A stretch of 64,000 bases of DNA from Vibrio pomeroyi (GTDB lineage Bacteria; Pseudomonadota; Gammaproteobacteria; Enterobacterales; Vibrionaceae). This document shows, in pieces, positions 7,901 to 15,981 of this stretch. Each line of letters starts with the position of its first letter. Positions within the stretch are counted from its first letter, which is position 1. The stretch spans positions 248,001-312,000 of the forward strand of contig NZ_AP025507.1 in NCBI RefSeq assembly GCF_024347595.1. Reading direction: 5' to 3'. Both the position numbers and the translations under genes were made by a program. The notes beneath the pieces were generated by a model. The model was not told where the DNA came from. It did no database searches and was given only the letters and a program-made list of their open reading frames with translations.

Positions 7901-9070
7901 ATGCCGAACATTGTTATTGTGGGCGGCGGTTTCGCTGCCCTTCAAACCATCAAAATGGTACGTAAGCTCGACCAAGATATTGCGATTACCATGATCACCG
8001 CTGATGCAGGCGTTGAGTACAGCAAGCCAAACCTTTCGCATGCGTTCAGTCAGGCACAAACGCCTGAAACACTGGCAATCCATAGTGCGAAACAGTTGGC
8101 TGAGCAGTACAACGTCGTTATCAAGACCAAAGCGCGGGTGAGCGAGATAGACACTAAACAGCAATGTATTCATGTTGATGAAGAAACTATCCATTATTCG
8201 AAGTTGGTATTAGCGACAGGCGCAACACCCTTCATACCACCAGCGAAAGGGCTAAAACGCAGCGCGACGATTACACTCAACAGCTTGGAAGAGTTCGAAA
8301 AACACAAAGCGCAGGTCGATGATGCACAGCGAGTCACTGTGATTGGCGGCGGCTTAATCGGGGTCGAGCTCGCCTTCGACCTTCAAACCGCAGGCAAAGA
8401 TGTCACTATCATCGAACCCGCGAGTTACTTGCTCAATAGCTTAGTGCCCCCTTTCGTGTCTTTAGAATTGGAAAGAGAACTAAGAAAAGCAGGCGTCACC
8501 GTTGAAACCGATTCAGCGGTGTGTCGAGCAACTTATCTAACTGATGGCGTCAGGTTGCAAACTACCGCTTCTCGCTTGATACGAACCGACATCGTGATTG
8601 CAGCAGCAGGGCTAAGACCAAACACGCAGTTAGCGACACAAGCGAGCATCTACGTAAACAGAGGGATAGTGGTCGATGAAACCATCAGAACCAGTGCCGA
8701 GAATGTGTATGCGATTGGTGACTGCGCCGAAATAGAAGGGCGTGTGATGGCTTATCTACAGCCTGCTATTTTGTCGGCAAACGTGTTGGCTAAGCAGCTC
8801 TCTATGGATAAAGATAAGCTCATGGCGGGAGAAGGTAAGTTCAGCTTGCCTCACATCATTACTAAGGTGAAAACGCCAAGTTACCCAATTCAGCTTGCCG
8901 GACGTGATATTCAAACCGCGCAGAGCTGGGAAACGCGCTTCGACCCGAAAGGCATTATCGCAAAAGGCTTTAATGAAGATGAGCAGTTGGTAGGGTTCAT
9001 TGTCACGGGAGAGCACACCAAAGCCGCTTTCCCTCTGCTTAAAGAGCTACAAGCCAGCTCACCCGCATAA
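7901..9070 (+). CDS. norW: NADH:flavorubredoxin reductase
   Basis: FAD enzyme that passes electrons from NADH to the rubredoxin domain of NorV. The 389 residues show the FAD-binding start IVIVGGGFAALQTIK, an NADH-binding VTVIGGGLIGVELAFDL at about 145-160, and the FAD motif VYAIGDCAE at about 270-280. The start is set at ATG 7901, one base after the norV stop. An in-frame upstream codon at 7886 lies inside norV and is not needed. It is expressed with norV and ends at a shared bidirectional terminator. Confidence 0.95.
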   Translation: MPNIVIVGGGFAALQTIKMVRKLDQDIAITMITADAGVEYSKPNLSHAFSQAQTPETLAIHSAKQLAEQYNVVIKTKARVSEIDTKQQCIHVDEETIHYSKLVLATGATPFIPPAKGLKRSATITLNSLEEFEKHKAQVDDAQRVTVIGGGLIGVELAFDLQTAGKDVTIIEPASYLLNSLVPPFVSLELERELRKAGVTVETDSAVCRATYLTDGVRLQTTASRLIRTDIVIAAAGLRPNTQLATQASIYVNRGIVVDETIRTSAENVYAIGDCAEIEGRVMAYLQPAILSANVLAKQLSMDKDKLMAGEGKFSLPHIITKVKTPSYPIQLAGRDIQTAQSWETRFDPKGIIAKGFNEDEQLVGFIVTGEHTKAAFPLLKELQASSPA

Positions 9071-9102
9071 GCTTGATAACATAATCGGTGCCCTGTAAAA
9101 CG

Positions 9103-9132
9103 AAAAAAGCCAGTCTACAGACTGGCTTTTTT
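9103..9132. terminator. bidirectional terminator between norW and gltS
   Basis: AGCCAGTCT pairs with AGACTGGCT, flanked by A on the left and T on the right, so it can stop norVW on the plus strand and gltS on the minus strand. Confidence 0.9.
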
Positions 9133-9155
9133 ATACGTTAAACGTGGTGTTCACA

Positions 9156-10382
9156 TTAACCGATAAACGAGATGTACCCTTGTAGGATAATCAGGTTAAC
9201 GATATCGATAAAGAAGGCACCAACGATTGGCACAACCATGAAGGCTTGTGGTGACGGACCGAATCGGTTCACCAAAGAACCCATGTTCATTACTGCTGTT
9301 GGTGTTGCACCTAGGCCGAAACCACAGTGACCACCTGCCATAACCGCAGCGTCATAGTTCGAACCCATCACTTTGAACGTCACAAAGTAAGAGAAGATAC
9401 CTAACACAACGGCCTGAACTGCAAGGATGACCAAGAACGGAATCGCAAGGTCAAAGATGTTCCACAGCTTCAGGCTCATTAGCGCCATCGCTAGGAACAG
9501 TGACAATGATACAGTACCCAGAATATCGACCGTTTCGCTGTCGGTTTTATGCAGCTTAGTCACTTCAAAAACGTTAGTGATGAACACACCAATAAACAAC
9601 GCGTAAACGAAGTCAGGAATCATCAACCAAGAAATTTCAAAGGTCGCTACCCATTGCTCTAGATATCTCGCACCCGTGATACAGATAAGAAGGATGAACA
9701 ATACTTCAATCACCTTCTTCGCCGTCACTTTGTCTTCTTCGTACTCGTTATAAGTAACCAGTTCAGGGAAGCGTTCGTGCGTTTGCGTGCCGGTACCGTA
9801 TTCAGATTCAAGATTGTTCTTATCAATCAGCTTTTGTGCCACAGGGCTGCCGATGATACCGCCAATGATCAAACCGAAGGTGGCAGAAGCCATCGCGATT
9901 TCTAAGGTGTTAGCAATGCCAAACGTGTCTGCGAAGGTTTGAGACCAAGCCGCGCCTGTACCGTGACCGCCAGATAACGTGATAGAACCCGCTATCAAAC
10001 CCATTAAAGGTTCAAGACCTAGGGCGGTTGCCAGTGTCACGCCCACACCATTTTGAATAATGATGTAAACCGAAGCGACACCTAAGAACAAGAACACCTT
10101 TGCACCACCCTTTATAAGCTGGGTGTAGTTAGCAGCAAGGCCAACCGTTGCAAAGAACATCAACATGAATGTGTTCTGTAAAGGCAAAGAGAACTCAAGA
10201 TCAACGCCGTTAAAATGTAGGGCTGTAATAGCAAAAGCGACGATCAAGCCGCCGACGATGGGCTCTGGAATGTTGTACTTTTTGAGAACCGGTAGCTTTG
10301 CATTTACAAAATGCCCTAGAAACAAAACACTAATCGCGATTAGGAAGGATTCTAGTGGCCCTATTGAAATTAATTGATTCAT
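9156..10382 (-). CDS. gltS: sodium/glutamate symporter
   Basis: Inner-membrane carrier taking up glutamate with sodium. The 408 residues match GltS length and show repeated hydrophobic segments with the family signatures GGHGTGAAWS (about 140) and GGHCGFGLGATPTAVMNM (about 350), the two inverted-repeat substrate loops. ATG is at 10382. It is a single gene with its own upstream region, which suits a marine bacterium using sodium-driven uptake. Confidence 0.96.
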   Translation of the reverse strand: MNQLISIGPLESFLIAISVLFLGHFVNAKLPVLKKYNIPEPIVGGLIVAFAITALHFNGVDLEFSLPLQNTFMLMFFATVGLAANYTQLIKGGAKVFLFLGVASVYIIIQNGVGVTLATALGLEPLMGLIAGSITLSGGHGTGAAWSQTFADTFGIANTLEIAMASATFGLIIGGIIGSPVAQKLIDKNNLESEYGTGTQTHERFPELVTYNEYEEDKVTAKKVIEVLFILLICITGARYLEQWVATFEISWLMIPDFVYALFIGVFITNVFEVTKLHKTDSETVDILGTVSLSLFLAMALMSLKLWNIFDLAIPFLVILAVQAVVLGIFSYFVTFKVMGSNYDAAVMAGGHCGFGLGATPTAVMNMGSLVNRFGPSPQAFMVVPIVGAFFIDIVNLIILQGYISFIG

Positions 10383-10698
10383 ATAACCTCTATTTTTTTA
10401 CGTTCTCATCTTCCCTAATGAGTCTAGTTTTATCTGTAATTGTTTGTGCTGCTCTACCTATATTTATGCAAATCGGTAAGAAATTGTGGATTTGAAAGCC
10501 GAACACATTACTGCGTCTGCCTAGTGTCATGTTAGTGGCACGTTAACTTTTATAGGAGATAGAAGGTTTTGTGACAACAATCACCTCCAAATAAGTCTAG
10601 GCTGATACAAATGTTATTGTCGAATTTCCGCTTTCTGCATGCCTAAAAAAGCAAAAAGGAGCTATTGCTAGCTCCTCTTTTATCACCATCGCTGGTAA
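10383..10698. other. intergenic, gltS leader and yibL terminator
   Basis: 316 bases without a gene. They hold the promoter and leader region of gltS, in which I see no confident operator, and the yibL terminator at 10652-10676. Confidence 0.6.
10652..10676 (-). terminator. terminator of yibL
   Basis: A perfect 8-base stem AGGAGCTA/TAGCTCCT with loop TTGC is followed on the minus strand by five T. Confidence 0.88.
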
Positions 10699-11055
10699 TT
10701 AGAATTTTTTCGGTGCGTAACCCGTCATAACCTCAATACGAAGCTCTTTACCAATCTTCGTCATTGGGTGAACAACCACTAATCCTTTTACAGACTTTTT
10801 CAGTTTACCCATATCTGCTTGCTCAGCTTTCGTGATTTCACGGCTAAATGGCATATCAAGCAACGACTTACGCTCTTGATTCACATCGAAGCTTTGCTTG
10901 TGCTTAAGCTGGGCAATTTTCTTCGTTAGCTTCTTAATCTCTTCTTCAAACTGACGAACAACAGGACGATCATTACGAGTCTTAGCAGCATCTAACTTGT
11001 GGCGACACTTGTCTAGACGGTTGTTAATTTGTTGAAGTTCGTTTTTAGCACTCAT
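10699..11055 (-). CDS. yibL: YibL family ribosome-associated protein
   Basis: Small cytosolic protein of 118 residues. The N-terminal half (3-55) is a long charged helix or coiled coil (LDKCRHKLDAAKTRND, FEEEIKKLTKKIAQLKHK). The C-terminal half carries VVVHPMTKIGKELRIEV and ends GYAPKKF, as in E. coli YibL of 120 residues, which is reported to bind ribosomes; the exact role is not settled. In E. coli yibL follows mtlADR. Here it is 7 kb away on the same strand as mtlA, with norVW and gltS between. Confidence 0.88.
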   Translation of the reverse strand: MSAKNELQQINNRLDKCRHKLDAAKTRNDRPVVRQFEEEIKKLTKKIAQLKHKQSFDVNQERKSLLDMPFSREITKAEQADMGKLKKSVKGLVVVHPMTKIGKELRIEVMTGYAPKKF

Positions 11056-11248
11056 AATAATTTCCTAAGATTAAGCAAGCCAATTCGGATTGGGGCGCGG
11101 AGTATAGCACAAGGGTTTACGTGAACCGAAATTTATCTTAAAAATCACCAATGGGATGAAATCTAACCTAAACTGTCTATCAATCCACCTTCAGTCGCTC
11201 GCGAATCAATCCGGAGCTGAACATTCAAACAAATCACAAGGACCCGCG

Positions 11249-12058
11249 ATGACACACCTGAAACAAGCACTGATCTATAGCCTAGCCATTGGCTCTGTGT
11301 TTGCCACAACTTATGCGTCCAGTGAAGCATCCAATAACAATACACTGGCTAACAATCTGATCGTTGAATATGCAACGCCTCAAACTGATGAAGAAAAGCA
11401 GATCAAGCAAGAGATTGAGCTCAGTGGCGTCAATGACACCGTGATTGACCTATCGAATCAACTATTCATGTTCAAGCAGCCCTTGGTCATTCAATACGGT
11501 GGCGACGATGGCCCACTCTACGATCCACAAACCCATCAGGTGCTCATCCCATACGGTTTTTACGCCGAATCCCTTAATTACTTTGAGAAGAACCAATACG
11601 AAAAAGAGTACGGGAAATCGGCACAAACCGGGGCTGTCGATACCTTGCTACACACCCTACTTCACGAAGCAGGGCATGCTTATATCGAAGACCAAAAGAT
11701 TGCCATCTTGGGCAAAGAGGAAGATGCGGTCGACAACCTAGCAACCATCCTGCTGCTGAACTACGTGGAACACGGCGCTGATGCCGCGATCAGCGCGGCC
11801 GACATGTTTGCCTTCGAATCTGAAGACCGTCCTGAATATTATGATTTAGGTGAATACATCGATGAGCACAGCTTTGATCTGCAACGCTACTTCTCTACTC
11901 TGTGCTTGGTGTATGGCAGCGACCCTGAAGCCTATAAGAATTTACTCGATGAAGTGGAAAACGACTATTTGAAAGACAGAAAGGAGTTCTGCGTCGAGCA
12001 CTTTGATGTGATTACAGAGAATTGGCATCAGTATTTAAAAGATAGTGACGAAGCTTAA
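11249..12058 (+). CDS. DUF4344 metallopeptidase, exported
   Basis: Putative zinc peptidase of 269 residues secreted to the periplasm or membrane. The start ATG 11249 is chosen over an upstream in-frame codon at 11156 because AAGGA lies seven bases before it and it gives a signal peptide (ALIYSLAIGSVFATTYA). The zinc motif HEAGHAY is preceded by LLHTLL, and DAVDNLATILLL follows with acidic residues suited to the third ligand. The C-terminal part has two Cys (LCLVYG, EFCVEHFD) that could form a disulphide. The substrate is unknown. It stands alone. Confidence 0.82.
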   Translation: MTHLKQALIYSLAIGSVFATTYASSEASNNNTLANNLIVEYATPQTDEEKQIKQEIELSGVNDTVIDLSNQLFMFKQPLVIQYGGDDGPLYDPQTHQVLIPYGFYAESLNYFEKNQYEKEYGKSAQTGAVDTLLHTLLHEAGHAYIEDQKIAILGKEEDAVDNLATILLLNYVEHGADAAISAADMFAFESEDRPEYYDLGEYIDEHSFDLQRYFSTLCLVYGSDPEAYKNLLDEVENDYLKDRKEFCVEHFDVITENWHQYLKDSDEA

Positions 12059-12083
12059 AGGTTAGTGTCGAGAACGAGACAAA

Positions 12084-12112
12084 ACGGCTTTGGCATCAAA
12101 TTCCAAAGCCGT
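12084..12112. terminator. bidirectional terminator
   Basis: A 10-base stem ACGGCTTTGG/CCAAAGCCGT lies between two convergent genes. The T-run is better on the minus strand (TTTTGTC), where it ends the tautomerase gene. Confidence 0.8.
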
Positions 12113-12155
12113 CTTGATAGATAGGCTTAAGTCTTATGTGTTAAGAGCATAAACC

Positions 12156-12542
12156 CTAGACCTTCACTTTGTACTTAAGATCTTGGGCTTCATCGCCTGT
12201 CATGCCTCGGAATCCCCAGCAGTGCGATGGCTGTTCTTTGATGGTGATTTCAATATCAATCGGAGAGATAGCCAACTGCTTTTCTATTTCAGAAAATATC
12301 TTCTTAATTAGGCGCTTCTTGGTGTTCACCGCTCGACCTTCCATCATATTGATCTCAATAACGGTGTAGGCCTCTGTCCGTCCTTCAGGGTAAAAGAAAT
12401 CGTCTCTTTCTAATGGCACAAACCGATGTGCGCGCTTGTCATCAGGTAAACCCATCTCACTGTTTAAACACTGCTGCAACACGTTCGAGAGTTGCAACTT
12501 AATTGGATTTAAGCACTCTTTGATACCATAGATAACAATCAT
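12156..12542 (-). CDS. tautomerase-superfamily protein without N-terminal proline
   Basis: Small protein of 128 residues related to the 4-oxalocrotonate tautomerase superfamily (Tautomerase_2 type). It contains DKRAHRF, FFYPEGRTEAYTVIEI and DIEITIKEQPSHCWGFRGMTGDEA, recurring parts of that family. Of two ATGs, 12542 is preferred because AAAGGA lies six bases before it but touches the one at 12548. The protein then starts MIVIYGI. It lacks the catalytic proline that follows the initiator methionine in classical members, so either another residue is used or the activity differs. Confidence 0.8.
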   Translation of the reverse strand: MIVIYGIKECLNPIKLQLSNVLQQCLNSEMGLPDDKRAHRFVPLERDDFFYPEGRTEAYTVIEINMMEGRAVNTKKRLIKKIFSEIEKQLAISPIDIEITIKEQPSHCWGFRGMTGDEAQDLKYKVKV

Positions 12543-12743
12543 GACCATTCCTTTGATGCGATGTCAGGTAAAGAAGAACGTTAGATAGCAGCATCGTCTA
12601 GCCACTACCCATTCGCTTACTATTTGTACATATAGTACCTAATACCGTCGATGAAAGAAGGTTAAAACAATGAATTTATGAACAGGTGCAACAAAAAACA
12701 TATCCTCACTTAATAGCAGCAAACAATTACAGCCACAGCGAAT

Positions 12744-12770
12744 TGATCGAACCCTAGTCACTGCCCGTAT
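12744..12770 (+). promoter_or_regulatory. ECF-sigma-type promoter before the Lon-domain gene (candidate)
   Basis: TGATCG, an 18-base spacer and TAT end 36 bases before the GTG start. It differs by one base in the -35 box from the promoter of the ECF sigma gene at 13479 and has the same spacing. It may put this gene in the same regulon. Confidence 0.45.
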
Positions 12771-12806
12771 ATCTCCTTGAATCACATCTGAACTAAGGAG
12801 TGCTAT

Positions 12807-13427
12807 GTGCCTAATACACCTAGGAAGACCACACGGACAAAAGCCGAAACAGAAACACCCGTAGAGTCTTCTCTAGAACTCGCTGTGTTTCCCCTTCCCG
12901 TCTTCCTGTTACCAGGAGGGAGACAGAGGTTGCGCATTTTCGAGCCTAAATACCTTGCGATGGTCGCACACGCAGCGCAGGGCGATGGCTTTATCATTGC
13001 CACTCAAGACAACGTAAAGTCAGAACATCTCAGCTCTTGGGGAACGAAAGTATCCATCGTCGACTTTAATATGTCTGATGATCAGATATTGGAGATCGAT
13101 GTGGAAGGTCAGCAGCTTGTGCAGCTTCACTCCTCTCATAGAGATACCGATAGCTTAATCAAAAGTAAATTCAGACCACTTCCCCATTGGCCAGTACTCG
13201 AATACGACGTACCTAACGTGTTTACAGCATTTTTGGTTCAACTGTTTCGCGACCACGATTCGATAAGAACCCTTTATCCCACTCCTGATTTCGAAAGCCC
13301 GCAATGGATTTGCGCGCGACTACTCGAAATGATGCCTATCCCTTTGGAAAAGAAAACAGAGTTCACCGAACCCGCTAGCTTTCCTTCTTTAGTTCCTTTT
13401 TTGAATCAAATCATTACGGGGCAATAA
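12807..13427 (+). CDS. stand-alone Lon substrate-binding-domain protein
   Basis: 206 residues that resemble only the N-terminal substrate-recognition domain of Lon protease (FPLPVFLLPGGRQRLRIFEPKYLAMV at about 29-54, then ILEIDVEGQQ). No ATPase or protease domain is present. The start is GTG 12807, supported by TAAGGAG six bases upstream; an ATG two bases earlier is out of frame. The N-terminal 20 residues are Thr/Lys-rich and probably disordered. Such proteins occur next to ECF sigma/ChrR loci and may present oxidised or damaged proteins for turnover; this role is inferred. Confidence 0.85.
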   Translation: MPNTPRKTTRTKAETETPVESSLELAVFPLPVFLLPGGRQRLRIFEPKYLAMVAHAAQGDGFIIATQDNVKSEHLSSWGTKVSIVDFNMSDDQILEIDVEGQQLVQLHSSHRDTDSLIKSKFRPLPHWPVLEYDVPNVFTAFLVQLFRDHDSIRTLYPTPDFESPQWICARLLEMMPIPLEKKTEFTEPASFPSLVPFLNQIITGQ

Positions 13428-13478
13428 GCACTTTTCTTCACTATAATTTTGTATAGTGGAAATTAATTTAAATTAAAG

Positions 13479-13505
13479 TGATCCCGGCCTTCAACCTTCA
13501 CGTAG
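13479..13505 (+). promoter_or_regulatory. ECF-sigma promoter of the sigma/anti-sigma operon
   Basis: TGATCC, an 18-base spacer and TAG lie 33 bases before the sigma gene start. R. sphaeroides RpoE promoters have the form TGATCC-N18-TA, so this is a probable autoregulated promoter. A weak AT hairpin (CACTATA/TATAGTG, 13439-13458) lies just upstream, after the Lon-domain gene. Confidence 0.75.
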
Positions 13506-13537
13506 TGCCACTCAAATTCGCATGATGGTTATTTACT

Positions 13538-14185
13538 ATGCAAGTCGAAAGTAGAAGTTCAGGGAAAGGCAAGGAGCATGTCATTATCCCAGACAAAAAA
13601 ACAACGACCGAATCCAAGGTACCAGCAGAGCTTTCAAGCTGGTTGATCTTGGTTGGTACAGACAGAGACAAGCAGGCATTTACCTGTTTGTTTAAGTTCT
13701 TTGCTCCCAAGATAAAGCGTTTTGGAATTAGCAAATTAGGCGGTGAGGCCGCTGCAAACGAGCTGGTTCAAGACACCATGACCAACGTTTGGAAGAAAGC
13801 CCACCTTTATAATGAAGACAAGGGCGCTGCAACGACTTGGGTCTACACCGTTATGCGAAACGCCGCTTTTGATATGTTGCGTAAAGTAAAAGCCAAAGCG
13901 GAACAAACAATCGCAGATGACATCTGGCCTATCGACGCAATGGTTGCTGAATCTCAAAGCGATGAATTACCGTTTGGCGATCATTTGATGAGCCGACACG
14001 TGATGACTCAAATAGAGAAGCTGCCTCTGGCTCAGAAAACCATTGTCAAAGGCGTTTATTTTCAAGAACTCTCTCAAGAGCAGCTTGCACAACAACTTGG
14101 CGTCCCGCTTGGAACCGTGAAATCACGTCTAAGACTCGCTTTAGCCAAACTCAAGGTTCACATGGGGGAACAAAGCCATGATTAA
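13538..14185 (+). CDS. ECF RNA polymerase sigma factor, RpoE/ChrR-partner type (ECF11-like)
   Basis: Directs RNA polymerase to stress promoters when freed from its anti-sigma factor. The 215 residues have sigma region 2 (ANELVQDTMTNVWKKA and WVYTVMRNAAFDMLRK, about 70-115) and region 4 (LSQEQLAQQLGVPLGTVKSR, about 180-200). The N-terminal 35 residues are an extra charged extension. Its last eight bases overlap the start of the ChrR-type gene, so the two are translated together. The partner and promoter match the singlet-oxygen-responsive system described in R. sphaeroides. Confidence 0.93.
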   Translation: MQVESRSSGKGKEHVIIPDKKTTTESKVPAELSSWLILVGTDRDKQAFTCLFKFFAPKIKRFGISKLGGEAAANELVQDTMTNVWKKAHLYNEDKGAATTWVYTVMRNAAFDMLRKVKAKAEQTIADDIWPIDAMVAESQSDELPFGDHLMSRHVMTQIEKLPLAQKTIVKGVYFQELSQEQLAQQLGVPLGTVKSRLRLALAKLKVHMGEQSHD

Positions 14186-14858
14186 ACATCACCCTAACGA
14201 AGCAATTTTGAAAGATTTTGTTGACGGCACGCTTGCTGACTCAGTGTCTCTCATTGTGTCGAGCCATGTAGAGCTATGTGAACACTGCCAAGAGAAAGTG
14301 AAACAGTTGACGGCCGAAGCGGCAAACAATGCCTTTGATAAAGAACCTGCATTCGCGAGCGAAGAATCAGACAGCTTTTCAATGGACGACATGGATTTCG
14401 ACTTTGATGCAATCGAGCAGATTACTGCTGATTTATCTCAGTCAGTGGAGGTTGAGCCAAGGGTAGAACAGGTTACCGTTGCAGATACCACGTTCACAAT
14501 CCCCCGCGCTCTGAATTCAGTGGCGAGAAAAGATTGGATGAACCTAGGCAAAATTTCACGAGCACGACTCGATTTCGATGACGAAGCACACCACACCAGT
14601 TTGCTGCACATCGATAAAGACGGGCAAGTGCCTTGCCACACTCACAAAGGCTTCGAGATCACGCTGCTTTTAGAAGGCAGTTTCGAAGACGAAATGGGCG
14701 TCTACAACAAAGGTGATTTCATCTGGTTGGATGGTAATCATACTCACCAACCTGCAACCAAAGAGGGTTGTGTGTGTTTGACCGTTTCAAGTGACGCGCT
14801 CTACTTCACAAAAGGTGTAAGTCAAATATTCAATCCACTAGGAAAATATATCTATTAA
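14178..14858 (+). CDS. chrR: ChrR-family zinc anti-sigma factor with cupin domain
   Basis: Holds the ECF sigma factor inactive until singlet oxygen or related oxidants appear. The 226 residues have an N-terminal zinc anti-sigma domain with ligands H5, H30, C34 and C37 (HVELCEHC). R. sphaeroides ChrR uses H6, H31, C35 and C38, an offset of exactly one. A linker rich in Asp/Glu follows, then a C-terminal cupin (about 125-215) with CHTHKGFEITLLLEG and GNHTHQPAT, likely metal-binding. Only the N-terminal part is needed to bind sigma in the known system; the cupin is needed to respond to the signal. Confidence 0.93.
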   Translation: MIKHHPNEAILKDFVDGTLADSVSLIVSSHVELCEHCQEKVKQLTAEAANNAFDKEPAFASEESDSFSMDDMDFDFDAIEQITADLSQSVEVEPRVEQVTVADTTFTIPRALNSVARKDWMNLGKISRARLDFDDEAHHTSLLHIDKDGQVPCHTHKGFEITLLLEGSFEDEMGVYNKGDFIWLDGNHTHQPATKEGCVCLTVSSDALYFTKGVSQIFNPLGKYIY

Positions 14859-14876
14859 CCCAGTTGCAGGCTATAA

Positions 14877-14909
14877 ATATACAGGATGGCATGAAGCTAC
14901 CCTGTATAT
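14877..14909. promoter_or_regulatory. 9-base inverted repeat in the chrR-DUF523 gap
   Basis: ATATACAGG and CCTGTATAT are separated by 15 bases. No T-run follows. It could be an operator or an RNA hairpin controlling read-through from the sigma operon into the photolyase genes. Confidence 0.45.
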
Positions 14910-15033
14910 CGTCCAAACATCTGAATAAAAACATCTACGGTGTAAAAATCAAAAACACACCCAGCTCTGTAAGTACGATTAGCAATGTTGAAATATAAGA
15001 AAGAGCTCAGAGCAAGAGCAAAGGAGTTGGCCA

Positions 15034-15981
15034 ATGGAAAAGAAAATTAAAATAGGTATCAGTGCATGTGTAGCTGGACACAAAGTACGATTCGATACAG
15101 GTCATAAACGCTCTCGTTTTTGTACAGACGACCTAGCAGATTACGTTGAATTGGAACCCGTTTGTCCAGAGATGGGCGTAGGTCTTCCAACTCCACGCCC
15201 AACCATTCGTCAAACAAGAATGCTGGACGACATTATCCACGTTTCTCGCCCAGACGGGTCTGGTGATGTGACCAATGAGTTAATCGAATTCGGTCAAAAC
15301 TATTCGAAGAACAATCAACACATCGCGGGTTTCATCGTGTGTCAGAAGAGCCCAACTTGTGGCATGGAGCGCGTGAAGGTGTATCACCATCATGGTCGTG
15401 GCTCTGAATCAACAGGTGTGGGTATGTTTACCCAGCAGATCATGGATGGTAATCCGCTGCTCCCAGTTGAAGAAAACGGTCGCCTTAACGACCCAATTCT
15501 GCGTGAGAACTTCATGACTCGAGTGTTCACTTACCAGAAGTGGCTAGACTTAGTAGACGAAGGCATTACCAAGCACAAGTTGATTCAATTCCACAGTGCT
15601 CACAAATACCTAGTGATGTGTCACCACGTAGAAGGTTATAAACGCCTTGGTAAGCTTTTAGCAGGAAACGAACTCGACATTAACGAGCTTGCAGACCAAT
15701 ACATCGAAGGTTTGATGACGGCGCTATCACATCACGCAAATCGCGGCAGTCACGCCAACACTCTGCAGCATTTACAAGGCTACTTTAAGAAGCAACTGAG
15801 CAGCGCTCACAAGCAAGAGCTTGCGAACCAAATTGCTTCATTCAGAGAGGGCGTTATTCCCCTGTTAGTGCCATTGACACTGATCAACCACTACTTGATG
15901 GAATATCCGAACGAGTACCTAGAATCACAGGTTTATCTCAACCCTCACCCTCAAGAACTTAAACTGAGATATGGATATTGA
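15034..15981 (+). CDS. DUF523-DUF1722 protein, RudS/YbgA type thiouridine desulfidase (probable)
   Basis: The 315 residues join a DUF523 (TudS-type) domain (about 5-150) to a DUF1722 domain (about 185-310; KLIQFHSAHKYLVMCHHVEGYKRLG). TudS is an iron-sulphur 2-thiouracil desulfidase, and fused DUF523-DUF1722 proteins called RudS were reported to remove sulphur from tRNA 4-thiouridine. Cysteines C12, C44 (VCPEMG) and C109 (PTCGM) are placed to hold the cluster; C30 and C103 are extra. AAAGGAG precedes ATG. It overlaps the photolyase gene by four bases. In E. coli ybgA also precedes phrB. Desulfidase activity here is inferred from family and context. Confidence 0.82.
   Translation: MEKKIKIGISACVAGHKVRFDTGHKRSRFCTDDLADYVELEPVCPEMGVGLPTPRPTIRQTRMLDDIIHVSRPDGSGDVTNELIEFGQNYSKNNQHIAGFIVCQKSPTCGMERVKVYHHHGRGSESTGVGMFTQQIMDGNPLLPVEENGRLNDPILRENFMTRVFTYQKWLDLVDEGITKHKLIQFHSAHKYLVMCHHVEGYKRLGKLLAGNELDINELADQYIEGLMTALSHHANRGSHANTLQHLQGYFKKQLSSAHKQELANQIASFREGVIPLLVPLTLINHYLMEYPNEYLESQVYLNPHPQELKLRYGY

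Noticed and set aside
7616..8194. Minus-strand frame of 192 codons across the norV-norW junction
   Set aside because: Antisense to two clear genes; the product resembles no family.
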